A DNA stretch of 64,000 nt from Ottelia alismoides (lineage: Eukaryota; Streptophyta; Magnoliopsida; Alismatales; Hydrocharitaceae): NCBI GenBank assembly GCA_037367405.1, contig JAZKJV010009326.1, forward strand, positions 62,001 through 126,000. The letters are read 5' to 3'. This document shows, in pieces, positions 35,007 to 47,448 of the stretch. The notes beneath the pieces were generated by a model. It was not told the DNA's origin and did no database searches. It saw only the letters and a program-made list of their open reading frames with translations. Within the stretch, counting starts at the first letter, position 1. Every line of letters begins with the position of its first letter. The translations under genes and the position numbers were made by a program.

Positions 35007-36088
35007 ATGTGATATTAAACAAAATATCAAATTTATCATTTTTAAATCAATAATTTTATATAATGCTTTGTATATAATGATACAATTAGGTATAGATACG
35101 AATGTATTTGGTTTCTTACCGAATCTTTTTTATACATATTTTAAAATTTGTATATGTATCTATTTTATAGTAGGTGACCATTATAATAAAATGAGTCTAT
35201 AGTGACTTTTTTTAAATCCGTCACTATATCATTCGTTATAAAATATGCAATGACAAGTATTTGCACTAGATATTATCCATTGCGTATTGATTTTTTAAAC
35301 AAGAAATTAGTGGCGAATGTCATATCTATTTATATCATTACAGAAGGAACATATAACAATGCATATCGAAAGCTACTATTCAGAAATTCCAACTATTTGT
35401 TGTAGTTTTTTAGTTCAAAATTAATGGCGAGATAACAACAGACAATAGTTGCTACATAGTTCATCACTAATGATATAGCCACCGATATATTACATATTTA
35501 CATGGTCTTTACTTGAGATCGATCCTATAAATTTCGCATCTCTAATTTTCCACATCAAAAATTCCCACAATACATGTGTTTTTTCAAGTCGTGGTTCTCC
35601 GTATTTTTGCCACTTTTGAATCGATATGTGTCGTCGGTGAAATGGGGGAGTAGTTTGGATTGAAAGGGGGCTACCAGTAGCGAGGTTCTGACTATTCTAA
35701 TTTCCCATCCATATAGGAACCTTATATAAGGTGTAACCCTTGAACCTATCGTCCCATACTTTCACGCCATTGCGGTTAGGATCTCGACGAGATGCGATCT
35801 TCGCGCAACCGCCGAAGCAGTTTTGATCGAGACCTATTCTAGCATGTTCGTTTTATTATTGTGTAGAGATCAACCTAACGAGAAGATGTTGATCAGTTGA
35901 TCTTATCGTCGTTACTTGAATAAATTCTAAAACAGGTCAAACATTTAAAATAAATAGAAGATATAGTTAGAACAATGGACCTCGTGACTCTTGGTGTTGA
36001 CTTTCTCTCGTCCGTTCCTCCCTCTCGCCAACATTAATTGATTCCGAGGGAATCATGGACCAAAATAAAAGGGAAATAAAAGTCTTGG
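35007..36088. other. intergenic DNA upstream of the DUF599 gene
   Basis: About 35170-35480 is AT-rich with words such as GTCACTAT and AGTGGCGA, resembling transposon subterminal DNA. Nothing coding is seen. Confidence 0.45.
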
Positions 36089-36095
36089 TATAAAG
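36089..36095 (+). promoter_or_regulatory. probable TATA box of the DUF599 gene
   Basis: TATAAAG, followed by GCAGCATATTTAATCGC, lies 164 bp before the start codon, a suitable distance for a plant promoter with a 130-bp leader. Confidence 0.5.
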
Positions 36096-36252
36096 GCAGC
36101 ATATTTAATCGCTCCACGGCAACATTTGGATTTGGGCTTTCCTCGGATTACGTCACTGATGACATCTACTACTACAAAGGGGGAAGTGCTTCCTCCACAA
36201 ATAAAAGCCTTCTTCTATCCTCTAATGGGAGGTCCTGATCAAAACCCTTGGG

Positions 36253-36759
36253 ATGGAGAAGCAATATCTAGACTTCATCCTAGCCCCCCTCGGCCTCCTC
36301 CTCCTCATCGCTTACCATGTGTGGCTGCTCCATCGCCTGCTCCACCGCCCCACCACCACCGTCATGGGCCTCAACGCTGCCAACCGTCGCCTGCGGGTCG
36401 AATCCATGATGCAGGTACATACATACATAGATATATACATGGATTGTGTGCATATGTACGTGAAGGCGCATGCAATTACGTATACAAGTGTAGGATCCAG
36501 GGAAGAACGGCGTACTGGCGGTGCAGACACTTAGGAACAACATAATGGCATCGACCCTCCTCGCATCGATGGCCATCATGCTGAGCTCCCTGATTGCTGT
36601 TCTCATGACCAATGGATGGGGATCCAAGGCCTCCTCGTCGCGGGTTCAAACGCTTGGATTCATATACGGCAACACCGGAGGCGTTATGCTCTCCATCAAG
36701 TTCTTCTGCATCCTCTTCTGTTTCCTCCTCGCTTTCCTCTTCGATGTTCAATCTATAAG
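36253..36759 (+). CDS. DUF599 family membrane protein, exons 1-2 only
   Basis: Exon 1 (36253-36414, 54 codons) encodes MEKQYLDFILAPLGLLLLIA and YHVWLLHRLL, then GLNAANRRLRVESMMQ. The intron runs GTACAT...GTAG. Exon 2 (36494-36759) encodes DPGKNGVLAVQTLRNNIMAS, a second membrane helix (LLASMAIMLSSLIAVLMT), and a third (VMLSIKFFCILFCFLLAFLF) ending DVQSI plus two bases before GTATGAG. The motifs VQTLRNNIMAS and GLNAxNRR mark the plant DUF599 family, membrane proteins of unknown biochemical function, usually about 220-250 residues with a further exon and helix. That last exon is not in the window. Downstream come two MITEs and then stacked retrotransposons. Both exons are undamaged, so the gene may work if the last exon lies beyond 64 kb. 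Confidence 0.85.
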
Positions 36760-37490
36760 GTATGAGAAATTTTTTTAACATGACCAGATCTTCTTTGTCT
36801 ATAGTTATATCACCGGCATCTGGGTTTTTATCTGCTGATTAATGCATTTTTTTTAAAAAAATCCATTTCAGAAATAAGCCCCATTCACTACATGCTCCTG
36901 TATTGTCTTGGATTATGGGTTCGATATTTGAACGGATCATCGTTCCATTAAAATTTAACATGGGCAAGTGCAACAACTGCGATTAGTATCAGCTATATAT
37001 TGATATATTATTATACAGTGTATGGCATAATCGGAGCTTTTTGAAGTCCTTTATTTGTAATATTGTATTTTCGATATAATTTTTACTCTACGTCAATATA
37101 CTCAACCACCGTATAAAATTAATCTAGTCTCCAATTAAGAATGTTTAATTTTTCATCATGTATAATATCACTATTAATCATGATGTTTAAAGGTTTCGAA
37201 TTTTCGTGTATGCATATCCGTTTAAAGTTTTTTTCTACGAAATTTATTCTACAATATTTGGTCTCTTGAAGTTAGCCTTCACTATTGGATACATCTGCTA
37301 AGGAACGAGATCCGATAAATCTTGAGCTAGAAACAAAAAGTTGTGCTTGTTTTGACACCGATTTTTTCTCGACCATCTTAAACTTGCGTAATATGGAGAC
37401 CAAGTATTTCTCGAACCACATATATCATATATATTTTACCATATATATCATATATATTTTATTTCTTGTTCGGCTAACTCCAAGGAGTGT
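36760..37490. other. putative intron 2 of the DUF599 gene
   Basis: Starts with a good donor GTATGAG. AT-rich, with no exon-like sequence matching the missing DUF599 C-terminus. Confidence 0.45.
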
Positions 37491-37499
37491 TTACGACAT

Positions 37500-37690
37500 G
37501 AGCGTGGATCGTCTGCTGGCCAGCAGACTCTGCTGTAGTGTCCTGACCCGCTCGATCAAGATCGAGCGGTTCGCATGAATTCGCACGGTCGGGCCCACAA
37601 AAAGGTGCGAATTCATGCGAACCACTCGATCTTGATCGAGCGGCTCAGACACTGCAGCAGAGTCTGCTGTGCAGCAGACAATCCGCTCCC
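37500..37690. mobile_element. 191-bp hairpin MITE, Mutator-type (copy 3)
   Basis: Flanked by a perfect 9-bp duplication TTACGACAT (37491-37499 and 37691-37699). Starts GAGCGTGGATCGTCTGCTGG and ends with the complement of GGGAGCGGATTGTCTGCTGC. The arms are nearly perfect complements, including GCATGAATTCGCACGGTC, folding into one long hairpin. It is very close to copy 1 (5388), including CTGGCCAGCAG at the left tip. Confidence 0.92.
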
Positions 37691-37699
37691 TTACGACAT

Positions 37700-38252
37700 T
37701 AGTCTTTGAGAAAGATTAGCATAGAAAATTATGTGATTTTCCCATCTAAGGCATGGCTTGGAGAGTAATGCCATACATGAGCAACAACAAGAACAAAATC
37801 TTTTTCCACAATAAAGTATGGTCAGTTTGATAATTTTTTCCCTCAGTTCAGTTCTATTTTAGATCATTTTCGAGCTTAAATCTAAATAACTAAGATCCCT
37901 TCAAATAAGTCTCATTACAACATTTTTTATGTATTCCTCACCCTCTCTCTTCAAATAATACTTTACATGAGCATGGCAAGAAATATTTTTAGTGTAGACA
38001 TGTGTCGGCAAATCATTCATCGGTCGTGGAATAGTTTATCCTTCTCACAGACTTGTGGTCTCAAATAGTTGCATGTCGGTATAGGTATAGCTAACCTTGA
38101 AATTAAGTCACCTCACAAGGAACTTGTGGTCTTAAATAGTTGCATATGGAGACGAAAACATGAAGATATGACACATGAGTAGCTCTAACTAACCCCTTAG
38201 TGTATACTATACAAGAGCCACATAGGTGATTGTGAGGCTCATACGAGAAGAT
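37700..38252. other. non-coding DNA between two MITEs
   Basis: No gene or element edge seen. About 38035-38135 has two partial repeats of CTTGTGGTCTTAAATAGTTGC-like sequence, in a simple direct duplication. Confidence 0.4.
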
Positions 38253-38261
38253 GCATGTTAG

Positions 38262-38679
38262 GGGAGAGGATCCTCTGCTGTAGAGAGGATTGCAACAGAG
38301 GTGTTGTAATCCTCTTTAGATGTTCTTTGTAATTTTGATTCCAAAATCAAACCTTATAGATTGAGTCATATACTAATGCTCTACATATCCTCCAATTTTC
38401 GTTTAAATTTGAGATTATTTGCTATTTTATCTTAATGGTCAAACGTTTGATCAAGATCTAAGCAACTTAAACTCCATTTAAAAAAGAACTGAATGTTTGA
38501 CCATTAAGATAAAATAGCAAATAATCTCAGATTTAATCGAAACTTGGTGGATATGTAGAGCATTAATCTAAGATTCAATCAATAAGGTTGGATTTTGGAA
38601 TGAAGATCACAAAAAAAATATCTTAAGAGGAGTACAACAACTCTGCTGCATTCCTCTCTGCAACAGTGGATCCTCTCTG
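38262..38679. mobile_element. 418-bp palindromic MITE, Mutator-type
   Basis: Flanked by a perfect 9-bp duplication GCATGTTAG (38253-38261 and 38680-38688). The ends are GGGAGAGGATCCTCTGCTG and the complement of CAGAGAGGATCCACTGTTGC. The two halves are inverted copies, for example GCTATTTTATCTTAATGGTC versus GACCATTAAGATAAAATAGC around the centre at about 38470. The terminal GAGAGGATCCTCTGCTG is shared with the 15209 hairpin MITE, so both belong to one mobilisation group. Confidence 0.9.
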
Positions 38680-38688
38680 GCATGTTAG

Positions 38689-39226
38689 CCCTCGAGCTCT
38701 GTGCAATACGTATGTGCACGTATTTCCAACATCCTTTCTATTTTATTTCAACCTTAGTTAGGATGTCACATTAGTTTTATGGTCACTTGGGTTCCATCTT
38801 AACTTGGCTGCCCCAAGTTCAAGGTTCTTTAGCATTGATCTCTAACTTTCGAGGTCGGGTACGTTGAGGACAAGACTTGGTTCCCTTATTCTTGGAACTT
38901 CTCTATCCATTTGAATATGTGAAAGGTATATTGTGAGGTTTCCTCAAGATGGATTTTCCCTCTAATAAGGTGGTATTCTGGTTTATTAAATGAATTTCTA
39001 AGAATAAAAGTTTTTTATATATAAAAAACTCCACCTTCGTAAAGTTTCGTGTAGGTGCTATGTTGGATGAATCGCTCTGTTGGGCCCTCTAGAATTGTGA
39101 GGTTGGACCATTCCCTTTGCAGTGCGTCTTGGCTTGATCTTCTTCCACCGACTATGGTTTGCTACTGCTCTTATGGGTAGCCAAGCCAATTTGGTTCTAC
39201 GATATCTTTATTTATAAGTAGTAAAT
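38689..39226. other. non-coding DNA before the minus-strand retroelement
   Basis: Mixed composition, no recognisable exon, no clear element ends. Confidence 0.4.
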
Positions 39227-42105
39227 TGCTAAATCGCTATTCTAAAGTCGTCAAAATTTAGTATGAGCGATTAGAAAATTATCAGAACCACACTTAATAT
39301 ATTTCAGTGAAGAGAGTGTAGTTTAAATTTATCCTGCACAAGTCCAGGGTCGAACACAAGGACACGAGCGATCTAAGCTACTCGATCTAGGGTTTAAATA
39401 TTTATTTTTATTTAATTTAATGTGGTCGAGGTCAAGATGAATATATGCATGGTATTTTTTATCTTTTACTATGCAAAGAGTTGATGACAAAATGCAATGC
39501 GGACACAAGCAAGTATAAAAATCACTCAAAGAGCTCCTGAATTAATTGCAGAAATAGTTTAAATTAGTATATAAGGATTAATTCTCTAATTAATGCACAA
39601 CGTAGATGTTAATTTCAATGATAAATCAAGGTTAGGTCAAAGCATGTAGATCTCTAAATATATAAACAAATATTCTTATTTAATCTGAATTAGATTCAAT
39701 TCAAAATAATTCATAACTTATTTAAAAAGGACCTACAATCAACAATGTATAAATGCAAATAAGTAAAAGATTTCATTCATTCATTAACATCCAAAACTAC
39801 AGGGGTCTCTACTGCAAATAACCCAAAATACCACGTGTCGAAGCACGTGTCCACAACTAGCAGGGGTATAAATGCAAATAACATAAAGCACAGGGTCCAC
39901 TATGCAAATAAACCTAAAACTAAACAACTGACTTTGATATTTACAGGACTAAAACTAAATAAAAATAAAGACGGGGTCTAAGGGCAAATTACCCTTTATT
40001 AAGCGGGGATGCTGGATGCGGGCCACGTGGAGATCGGACGGCTGCTGGCGGTGGGCGCTCCGGATCGCCTCTTCTCAGATCGAGCGGTGCTGGTGGCTCC
40101 AGGGATGGACGGCCTGGATGAAGTCTGGAGCTGAAGGGGACGATCGACGGCAAAGGAGGGTCCTGGATGAACAGGTCCCCGGGGAGACTCGCCGGGCTCG
40201 TGCGTGCGCGATGCTCCTCCTGGGAGCCCTCTGAAGGTCGGAGAAGGATCGTGGAGGGCTCCCGCGTCTGCCGGTGTACTCCGATGATCGAGCCGAGCTC
40301 CGAGGAGCTCGGGCGAGGTCGGCGGAGCTGGGTCTCCTGGCTGGATGACGAAGGGCCTCAGATGGCCCTTGTTTCAACCTGAAAAGTAGACCAGAAGACT
40401 CACGGGTCGAGGGCAAGTTGCCTCGACCCGGTTAGGCGAAGCGACGGTGGCTGGTGGGTCGGGGTGGCGAGCTCCGACGAAGGTGGTGGAAGGAGGAGCT
40501 CGGTCCCCAGCTCCTGTGCGAGCTGGGTTGAGTGAGTGGGTGGAGAAGGTGCGTCGGACGAAGGCGGACGTAATGATCGATTCCGATGATCGAGATGGGT
40601 GACGGAGTGGTCAGAATCAAAGAAACGCGGCGGCGGAGCGATTTGGGCGTAAACTGAAATTAAAGGAAACGGCGGAGCTAAATGGGTACCTGGGTGAATG
40701 GAGAGACTGGGGAGGAGCTGGGGATGCTCCTGGTCGTCGCCTCGAGGATCGTCTCGGTCCGAGGCTTGGAGCTCACGCTGGTGGCGGTGCTGCGGCGGTT
40801 GAGCTCGCCGGATCGATGGAATCGCCTCCTTTCCTCGCTGCAACAGGTCGGGGACGCGAGCTGTCACCTCACGCACTCTCTAGAGCTCACTGGAGAACGA
40901 AGCAAATGGCCAAAGATGGTGAAATCGAGTGGCGGAGCTACAGCTTTATACGGCTAGGGGTCCGGCTAGGAGAGGTCGGGGCGAGCAGCGTAGCGCGCGG
41001 ATCCCCATAACCTACCCCGGGCGTGGATCAGGGAAGAACAAGCTCGGATTAGAGCCCAGGGTTAACGGATTCAGGAGTCGGATCAAGCGGGTAAAAATCC
41101 GAGAAATCGGGTCCAAACTCAGATCCGCGGGAGGAGGTCCTGGGGTGGGGGGGTAGTTGACCGGGCGGTCAACATCCCCAGGACCCAATGGAAATCGTCC
41201 ACGTGGCTGGTTCTTGAAGTACAAAATAATGGTAGCTAGGGCCGAATTTGCAAAAACTCAAATCTTTTATTTTTTTCTATTTTTTAGTGATTTTTAATAA
41301 TTTTTTCGAAATAAAAAAGCTATGTACATAGTATGTACTATATAGGTATATGTACACAATTAGGGTTTTTGATTTTTGATTTTTAAATTATTATTTTTGT
41401 ATAATTTTATCCCTATTTTATATTTTATTTATTTATATTATAAAATAAGGAATAAAAGGGTGTTTTTATTTTATTTTTATTATTTATTTACATTTATATA
41501 CATGGTATATGTACAATGTATTTTTGTATTTTTAATTTTGCTATTATTATTTTGTTTTAGTTTTAATTGTTTTTATTTTATTTATTTACAATATATAACA
41601 TAGACTATTTACAAAAATTATAAAAATTAATTTTATATATTTACAAGGTGAAATAAATACATATAAGTGGTTTATGTACATGGTGAAGGTGATGTTTTTG
41701 TTTTCTTTTTAATTTTTATATTTTTATCTTTTGTTTTAATATTTATAAATATGTACAAGTATTTACAAGCATAATTTAAACTATTTTTGGTTGAGGAAAA
41801 CATTTTTATTTATTTACATAAATATTTACACATGAGCCCCTATCTCCCTCTACTTTGGCTTTTATGCGGTCAGGCCCATGCTGAGCCCTCCCTTGGGTTA
41901 GGTTGCTCAATATTTATTCTAAATATTTCCCTCTTTTTCTTTTTAATCTTTATTCTTTTATTTTTGCACAAAAACATGCTAATTATAGGTTTTTACACAA
42001 TGCATGCTTTTGGTAATTATTCCTATTTACTCATATCTACATGTATTTGCAAAGGTTTTTGTAGCTAAAATATAAGAATAAAGAGTGATGAATGAGTATT
42101 CATCA
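39227..42105 (-). repeat. 3' LTR of the older Athila element
   Basis: Minus strand: begins at 42105 with TGATGAATACTCATTCATCA, directly after the polypurine tract. It contains an inverted TTGACC pair (41156-41173), a CACGTG (41200-41205) and the GGTCGAGG-type stem-loop (40404-40429). The low-coordinate end is placed at 39227 from a TAGCA terminus and is approximate. Its first 300 bp match the solo LTR at 30215 closely. Confidence 0.7.
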
Positions 42106-42121
42106 CCCCCCTATACTTAAC
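42106..42121 (-). promoter_or_regulatory. polypurine tract of the older Athila element
   Basis: Minus strand AAGTTAAGTATAGGGGGG ends exactly at the LTR start. It primes plus-strand DNA synthesis. Its core AGTATAGGGGGG recurs in the stem-loops at 43708-44066. Confidence 0.8.
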
Positions 42122-43707
42122 TTTGCTAGTCCCTTAGCAAACACTTATTTGAAAAAGAAGTGAAAAAGAAAGAAAGAAAAAGAAAAAGAGGATGTACATG
42201 GATCAAGGTTGCTTATTAAACTTGCCTTCATTAAATTGAGGTATGGAGCTCGATCAGATCTTTGGATTATTAATGAGTCGGAACCCTATTTAGACTTAAG
42301 CTTAAAACTCAACAGCCTCTAAGTTCCACTAATCTATAACCAAGACTCCTCAATGCTCCAGATCAGAACAAGTCATCAATCACAAACCCTGAAGACCATG
42401 AATCTTTTCTTGTCCTGTGAAAGTGATGTGTAAGCTCTCCACCTCAGAAATGGCAACTTGACAACCCTCCCCAACAAGGTAACTCTATGACCTCAATCTG
42501 GCCACTCTTTCCTCGAGGAGCGGGGTATTCCCTTCTAAGTTCAAGTTCAACCGGCTCAAGAAGAGGAGGAAGAAGAGAATGGGTCAAGGCCAGTGTAGCC
42601 AAGTACCCTGGGGAGCTTGACCAGTGTAGCCAAGTCTCCCTGCTGCAAGCTACAACAGGTGGATCATGAAACCAAGCTTTGCTTATTGCACTCTATATAC
42701 ATACTCTGGTGGGATTATCATTTTCTATCAGACCCACCACTTTTTTTGGAGTTCCTTTCTTTTTGCACATTTTTTTCAAGTGCATCTATACAACATATAC
42801 ATGTGCAGCATATATACAAGGAGTTTTTCCTCTTGAGCCAGTAGACTATCCCTCTTTTGAAGCTTTATTGCAACCCACAACTCCCGTCGTTAGACCTGAT
42901 GGCAACCAGACCAAGTTGAGACGCACTTCCTTCACTAAAAGAAGAAGAGAGGTTCCGCCTAGAAGTACTACCCTCATATGCTACCCCAAGTCAAGGAAGA
43001 CTGCCTTCTCACCAACTCATCCGTAGAGAGCTCGGTGCATAGTGCTGGTGTCCAAGTAAAGCCATAATCTATATGAGTCATGTGTTGTTGTTAAGTGCTC
43101 TACTTAGGCTCATTGAGATGACATGTGATCATAGCCTAGTGGACTCAAAGAATTGAGTCACCATGGACCTGAAAAGCCTTAAACCTAAGCCCTATAAGGT
43201 TCCTCTTAGAAATTAGGTGGATTAAGATCTTAATCAAGCTCCATTTCTCAATTTGATTCCAGGCTAGTTTAAATGTCAACTATCATCCAGAAAAACTATA
43301 TACATATGTACAAAAGATGCTTATTTACACAAATTTTACAATCATGCAAAATTTTTGAAAAATGTTTTGAAATCATGAATGGATGATGCATGAAGTGCAA
43401 GTTTTGCAAAAAGATATTTACACACATTTACACAAGATTTTTGCAAACTTTTGATTTTCAAAACATTTTGGAAAAATTTTGTACTATATACATAATTTTG
43501 ATACAAAAAATATTTACACAAGCTTTACACAAAAGATTTTTGAAATCATTTTTACAAAAATACTTTGTACACTAGCTATTTATGTGCAAATAAAAGAAGA
43601 TTATGTACATGAAAATTTTTAATTTTTGTGGTTTTTAGCCATTTTATTTATTAACACACTCACACAAAGTACGAGTTATGGCTAAAGTATATATGAAATA
43701 TATACAC
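42122..43707 (-). other. 3' noncoding region of the older Athila element
   Basis: Minus-strand counterpart of 59208-61164 in the young element. It shares the stretch around 42840-43020 (complement at 60350-60480) in the same order. There is no env-like open frame. Confidence 0.6.
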
Positions 43708-44066
43708 ACCCCCCTATACTTAGCTCGAACGATGTCCTCAGAGTCAAGAGCGATGAAGAAGACATAACTCGTGCTAGGTATAGGAATGTGAAAAGGAAGG
43801 CTATATACAAAGAAGAAGAATGAAATGGAAAAGTCAAGAGAAGCTCGGGTCTTCCCCCTATACTTGGGATTAAATAATCCTAAGTATAGCAGGCTGTACA
43901 CAACGGGAAAACCGAGTGGAGAATGTACAGGGTCTACCCCTCCTATACTTAGGGTGAAATATCCCTAAGTATAGGCAACAAAAACAGGGGTAGACAGAAA
44001 CAAAAGAAATACCCAAAAGGTCTCACATCCCCCCTATACTTAGGGCAAGGTGCACCCTAAGTATAG
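43708..44066 (-). repeat. four stem-loops ending in polypurine-like tracts (older element)
   Basis: On the minus strand, four inverted repeats with arms CTATACTTAGG and CCTAAGTATAG, the downstream arm followed by a G-run, lie at 44066-44039, 43975-43942, 43889-43853 and 43783-43708. They have the same order and spacing as in the young element at 58845-59207. In the outermost pair the loops differ but the arms still pair. Confidence 0.85.
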
Positions 44067-44197
44067 CATAATCACAAGATGAAGAAAGGGATGTGGGACT
44101 AAAGAATGTTGTGATATGGACATCTGGATCTATACAAGGCGGAAGATCAGTGAAACTTAGGCGTGAGATGCATTAGATGTGAGTCAAAGACCACATC

Positions 44198-45965
44198 TCA
44201 CGCAAAATGAATAGGGGCAAGATCAGCGACCCGCGGCTCATGATCTAGAAATGGCTTGAGCCGCTGGCCGTTCACTCGAAAGGTACTCTCAGAAGACAAC
44301 TCAGATATGTCAATGCTACCGTTGTCGTGTACCTTTCTGACCAAGTAAGGTCCCTTCCATTTGCTCTGTAGCTTCCCTGGAAATAATCGTAGCCTCGCAT
44401 CAAACAGCCATACTCTCTGTCCAATCTCAAAATGCTTGTGGCTGATGTGAGAATCATGCCACTCCTTCACTTTTTCCTTATAATGTAGGCTGTTTGAGAA
44501 AGCTGAATCTCTAAGCTCCTCTAGGGCAGCTAACTCTGCCCTCCTCTGGTCTCCCATACCATCTGGATCCATAAGAATATCTGTGACTGCCCAGAGTGAC
44601 TTGTGCCTCAGCTCAACGGGTAAATGGCATGGCTTGCCATATATGAGGCGAAAGGGAGATGTACCCAATGGTGTCTTGAAAGACGTCCTATATGCCCTCA
44701 AGACCGAGTCCAAAAGCTGTGACCAATCCTTTCGGTCAGGGCGGACGACTTTCTGCAATATCATCTTGATCTCCCTATTCGACACCTCGGCTAGACCATT
44801 CGTCTGTGGATGATAAGGTGTAGCAACACGATGGTATATGCCGAACTCGCTAGCAAGGGCCTTCACCTGGTCGTTGATGAAGTGAGATCCCCCATCAGAA
44901 ATCAGAACTCGTGGAACCCCAAACCGCGTGATGATATGCTTCCTCAAAAATCTGCAAACTGTCCTCGCATCAGCGGCTCGGGCGGGGATAGCCTCTACCC
45001 AACGACTAACATAATCTACGGCCAACAGAATGTACTCAAATCCCTGACTCTTAGGGAATGGACCCATGAAATCGATGCCCCATGCGTCAAAAACCTCACA
45101 GAAGTGAATGGGCTGCATCGGCATCATATCACGCTGTCCACAAGTGCCCATCCTCTGACAGTCAGTACACCTCTTCACGAACTCATCTGAGTCCTTGAAG
45201 AGGGTAGGCCACCACAAGCCGGATTGGAGCACTTTCTGTGCCGTTCTCCTCCCAGAATGATGTCCTCCTGCCTCAAGCTTGTGGCAGTAAGTGAGGACGC
45301 TATGGTGTTCCTCCTGAGGAATACACCGACGCCAGACGCTATCCCCTCCTTCGTGGTAAAGGATGGGATCCTCCCAATGGTAGGACTTGGCCTTTGCAAG
45401 GAAGGTCTCAAGTCTCTTCCTGGGCCAATCTTGTGGGACTTTCCCAGCAACGAGAAAGTTCACAATATCGACGTACCACGGGAGTGAGGCGATAGCAAGG
45501 ATCGCCTCATCTGGGAAGGTATCTCGAATGGGGTCAATCTGCTCAGAATCCTCAGGCTGCTCTAATCGGGAGAGATGATCCGCCACCACATTCTTGACTC
45601 CAGGCTTATCCTTGATCTCAATGTCGAACTCCTGGAGTAGAAGGATCCATCTAGTCAGTCTGGCCTTGGCATCCTCTTTGCCATGAGGTACCTAATGGCG
45701 GTGTGATCTGTGTACAAAGTCACTCTAGATCCAATGATATACGATCTGAACTTATCTAGGGCGAACACTACGGCTAGCATCTCCTTCTCTGTGACCGTGT
45801 AATTCCGCTGGGCGGAATCCAATGTGCGGCTAGCGTAGTGTATGGCAAATGGAACTACATCCTCCTCTGTCCCAGTACTGCCCCTACGGCAAAGTCGGAG
45901 GCATCCGTCATGATCTCGAATGGGAGAGACCAATCTGGTGGCTGGAGGATAGGAGCCTCAATCAC
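44198..45965 (-). pseudogene. Athila pol remnant: RNase H and intact-looking integrase
   Basis: The minus-strand frame from 45589 to 44198 (463 codons) covers the end of RNase H (VADHLSRLE), the HHCC zinc domain (GGHHSGRRTAQK, CTDCQRMG), the catalytic core with all three acidic residues (GIDFMGP, SDGGSHF, GLAEVSNREIK) and the C-terminal domain (KWKGPYLVRKVHDNGSIDIS). Upstream, RNase H (MTDASDF to HTAIRYLMAK) is in shifted frames because of at least one lost base near 45680. Before 45965 the protease and most of RT are absent: the spacer is joined to sequence just ahead of RNase H, a deletion of about 2.3 kb relative to the young element. The pol gene cannot function as a whole. Confidence 0.85.
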
Positions 45966-45979
45966 ACACTACTGGAGAG

Positions 45980-46292
45980 TCACAAAGGACGAAAGACACT
46001 CGCAGATGAAGGACTAGGAAAAGGCCTAGACGGCTCGACGGCCGGATCCACACATACATCACTCACCACAGTGGGACCAGAAGAAACTAAACCTTTTCCT
46101 TTATTCAAAATAGAGTTCTGAGATACAGTAACAAGAGGAAAGATAACATCTCTATCAAAACGAACACTGGTGGCCTCAGTACCACCTCTGGCTGGCTCTG
46201 CTGCTGGACGTCTCGCGGCATCAGTACCGCGGGCTGGCTCGGCTAAACTGGTGGCGTCAGTACCACCTCCTCGAACTGGTGAAGCGGCGGTC
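45980..46292 (-). pseudogene. gag-pol spacer of the older element
   Basis: The minus-strand frame is rich in Gly, Thr, Ala and Pro (GGGTDATSLAEPARGTDAAR), parallel to the GGADA repeats of the young element around 54220-54400. It ends at the insertion point of the young LTR. Confidence 0.65.
46288..46292. other. expected left target duplication of the young Athila
   Basis: CGGTC directly precedes the LTR start. The matching copy should follow the 3' LTR outside the window. Confidence 0.4.
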
Positions 46293-47448
46293 TGATGAAT
46301 CCACATTTCATCATCTTTATTCTATCATTTTGGCACCAAAAACCCTAGCAAATGCCTGTAAATAGCCTTAAATCAAGCATCTTAGCATTCATGCATGTGC
46401 ATCTCAATTGTGTATAAATCACTGTAATTAAGGCCAAAATTATAGAATAAATAAAGAAAAGAAAAAGAATAAAATATTGTAAATATTTTATGACCCAAAA
46501 CCCCCGAGACCTAGGCATCTTGATGAATAGGTCGACAAGGAATAAAGTAGGGGGAGATAAGGTCAGATACACAGATAAAATACCTATATGTTTTATTCAT
46601 TCTTTCTTCATTTTGGGACCTATTTTTGGTTCCACTTTTTGTACATCAAATAAAGAAACTTTGTACATGAAAGTTGTAGATAATTTTATAAAGAAAAATA
46701 CAAAATTGATTTCACAGAAAAATAATGCACAGACAAAAAGATATGGTCTGAATAAGAATCCAAAATCCCAACTTCCCAGACCCGTATCTCACCAATAAAA
46801 ACTCCAAATGCAGCCTATTCACCTTTAATTGTATATAGAATAAAATAATCTATCCAATGGTGGTGGTTTCGCATTTGGCGGAGCTACGGTCTGAAAGTTG
46901 AGTTTTGGACCCACATTGTACCTTGTACAGATTAAAATATTCAACTTATTCTTTATTCATTATTTATTCATTTTTATAATTTTATATTATTGTAAATATT
47001 ACTTATAATATATATGTACATTAAAATCAGAATAAAAATGCAAAGAAACCACAAAATAAAAATACTTGTATAGAAGGTACATAGGTATACTACCTATACA
47101 TATACCTATACAAAACATACTTGTATTTTATTAAATATATAAAACATATCAGAAAATTAAAATAAAAATATATTTGTGTATATATAAGTATTTCGTAATT
47201 TCATAAAATGATAAACAAAAATAATAAAAATAAAATACATAAAACAAAAATAAAATACTACAATATGTAGATAATATACCTATATAAGGCTAAAAAGTAA
47301 ACTTGTAAAAGTATATATCATAAAATTAATTAAAAATCATGATAAAATACTACATAAAATTTTAAGCATTTTTTATTTAATAACCAAAAATAAATTCGAT
47401 TGTTTTCTATTTTTTATTGAATTAATAAAATAATTTTCCAATCTTTTC

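Larger units (their letters stand above)
39227..46292 (-). mobile_element. older Athila element, 3' half, interrupted by the young one
   Basis: On the minus strand, from 46292 down: a Gly/Ala/Thr-rich gag-pol spacer, a deletion joining it to the end of RT, RNase H, integrase (stop at 44198), 3' noncoding DNA with four stem-loops, a polypurine tract and a 3' LTR. Its gag half is missing because the young element inserted at 46292/46293. That half should lie beyond the young element, outside the window. It is related to the young element but clearly diverged in every part. Confidence 0.8.
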
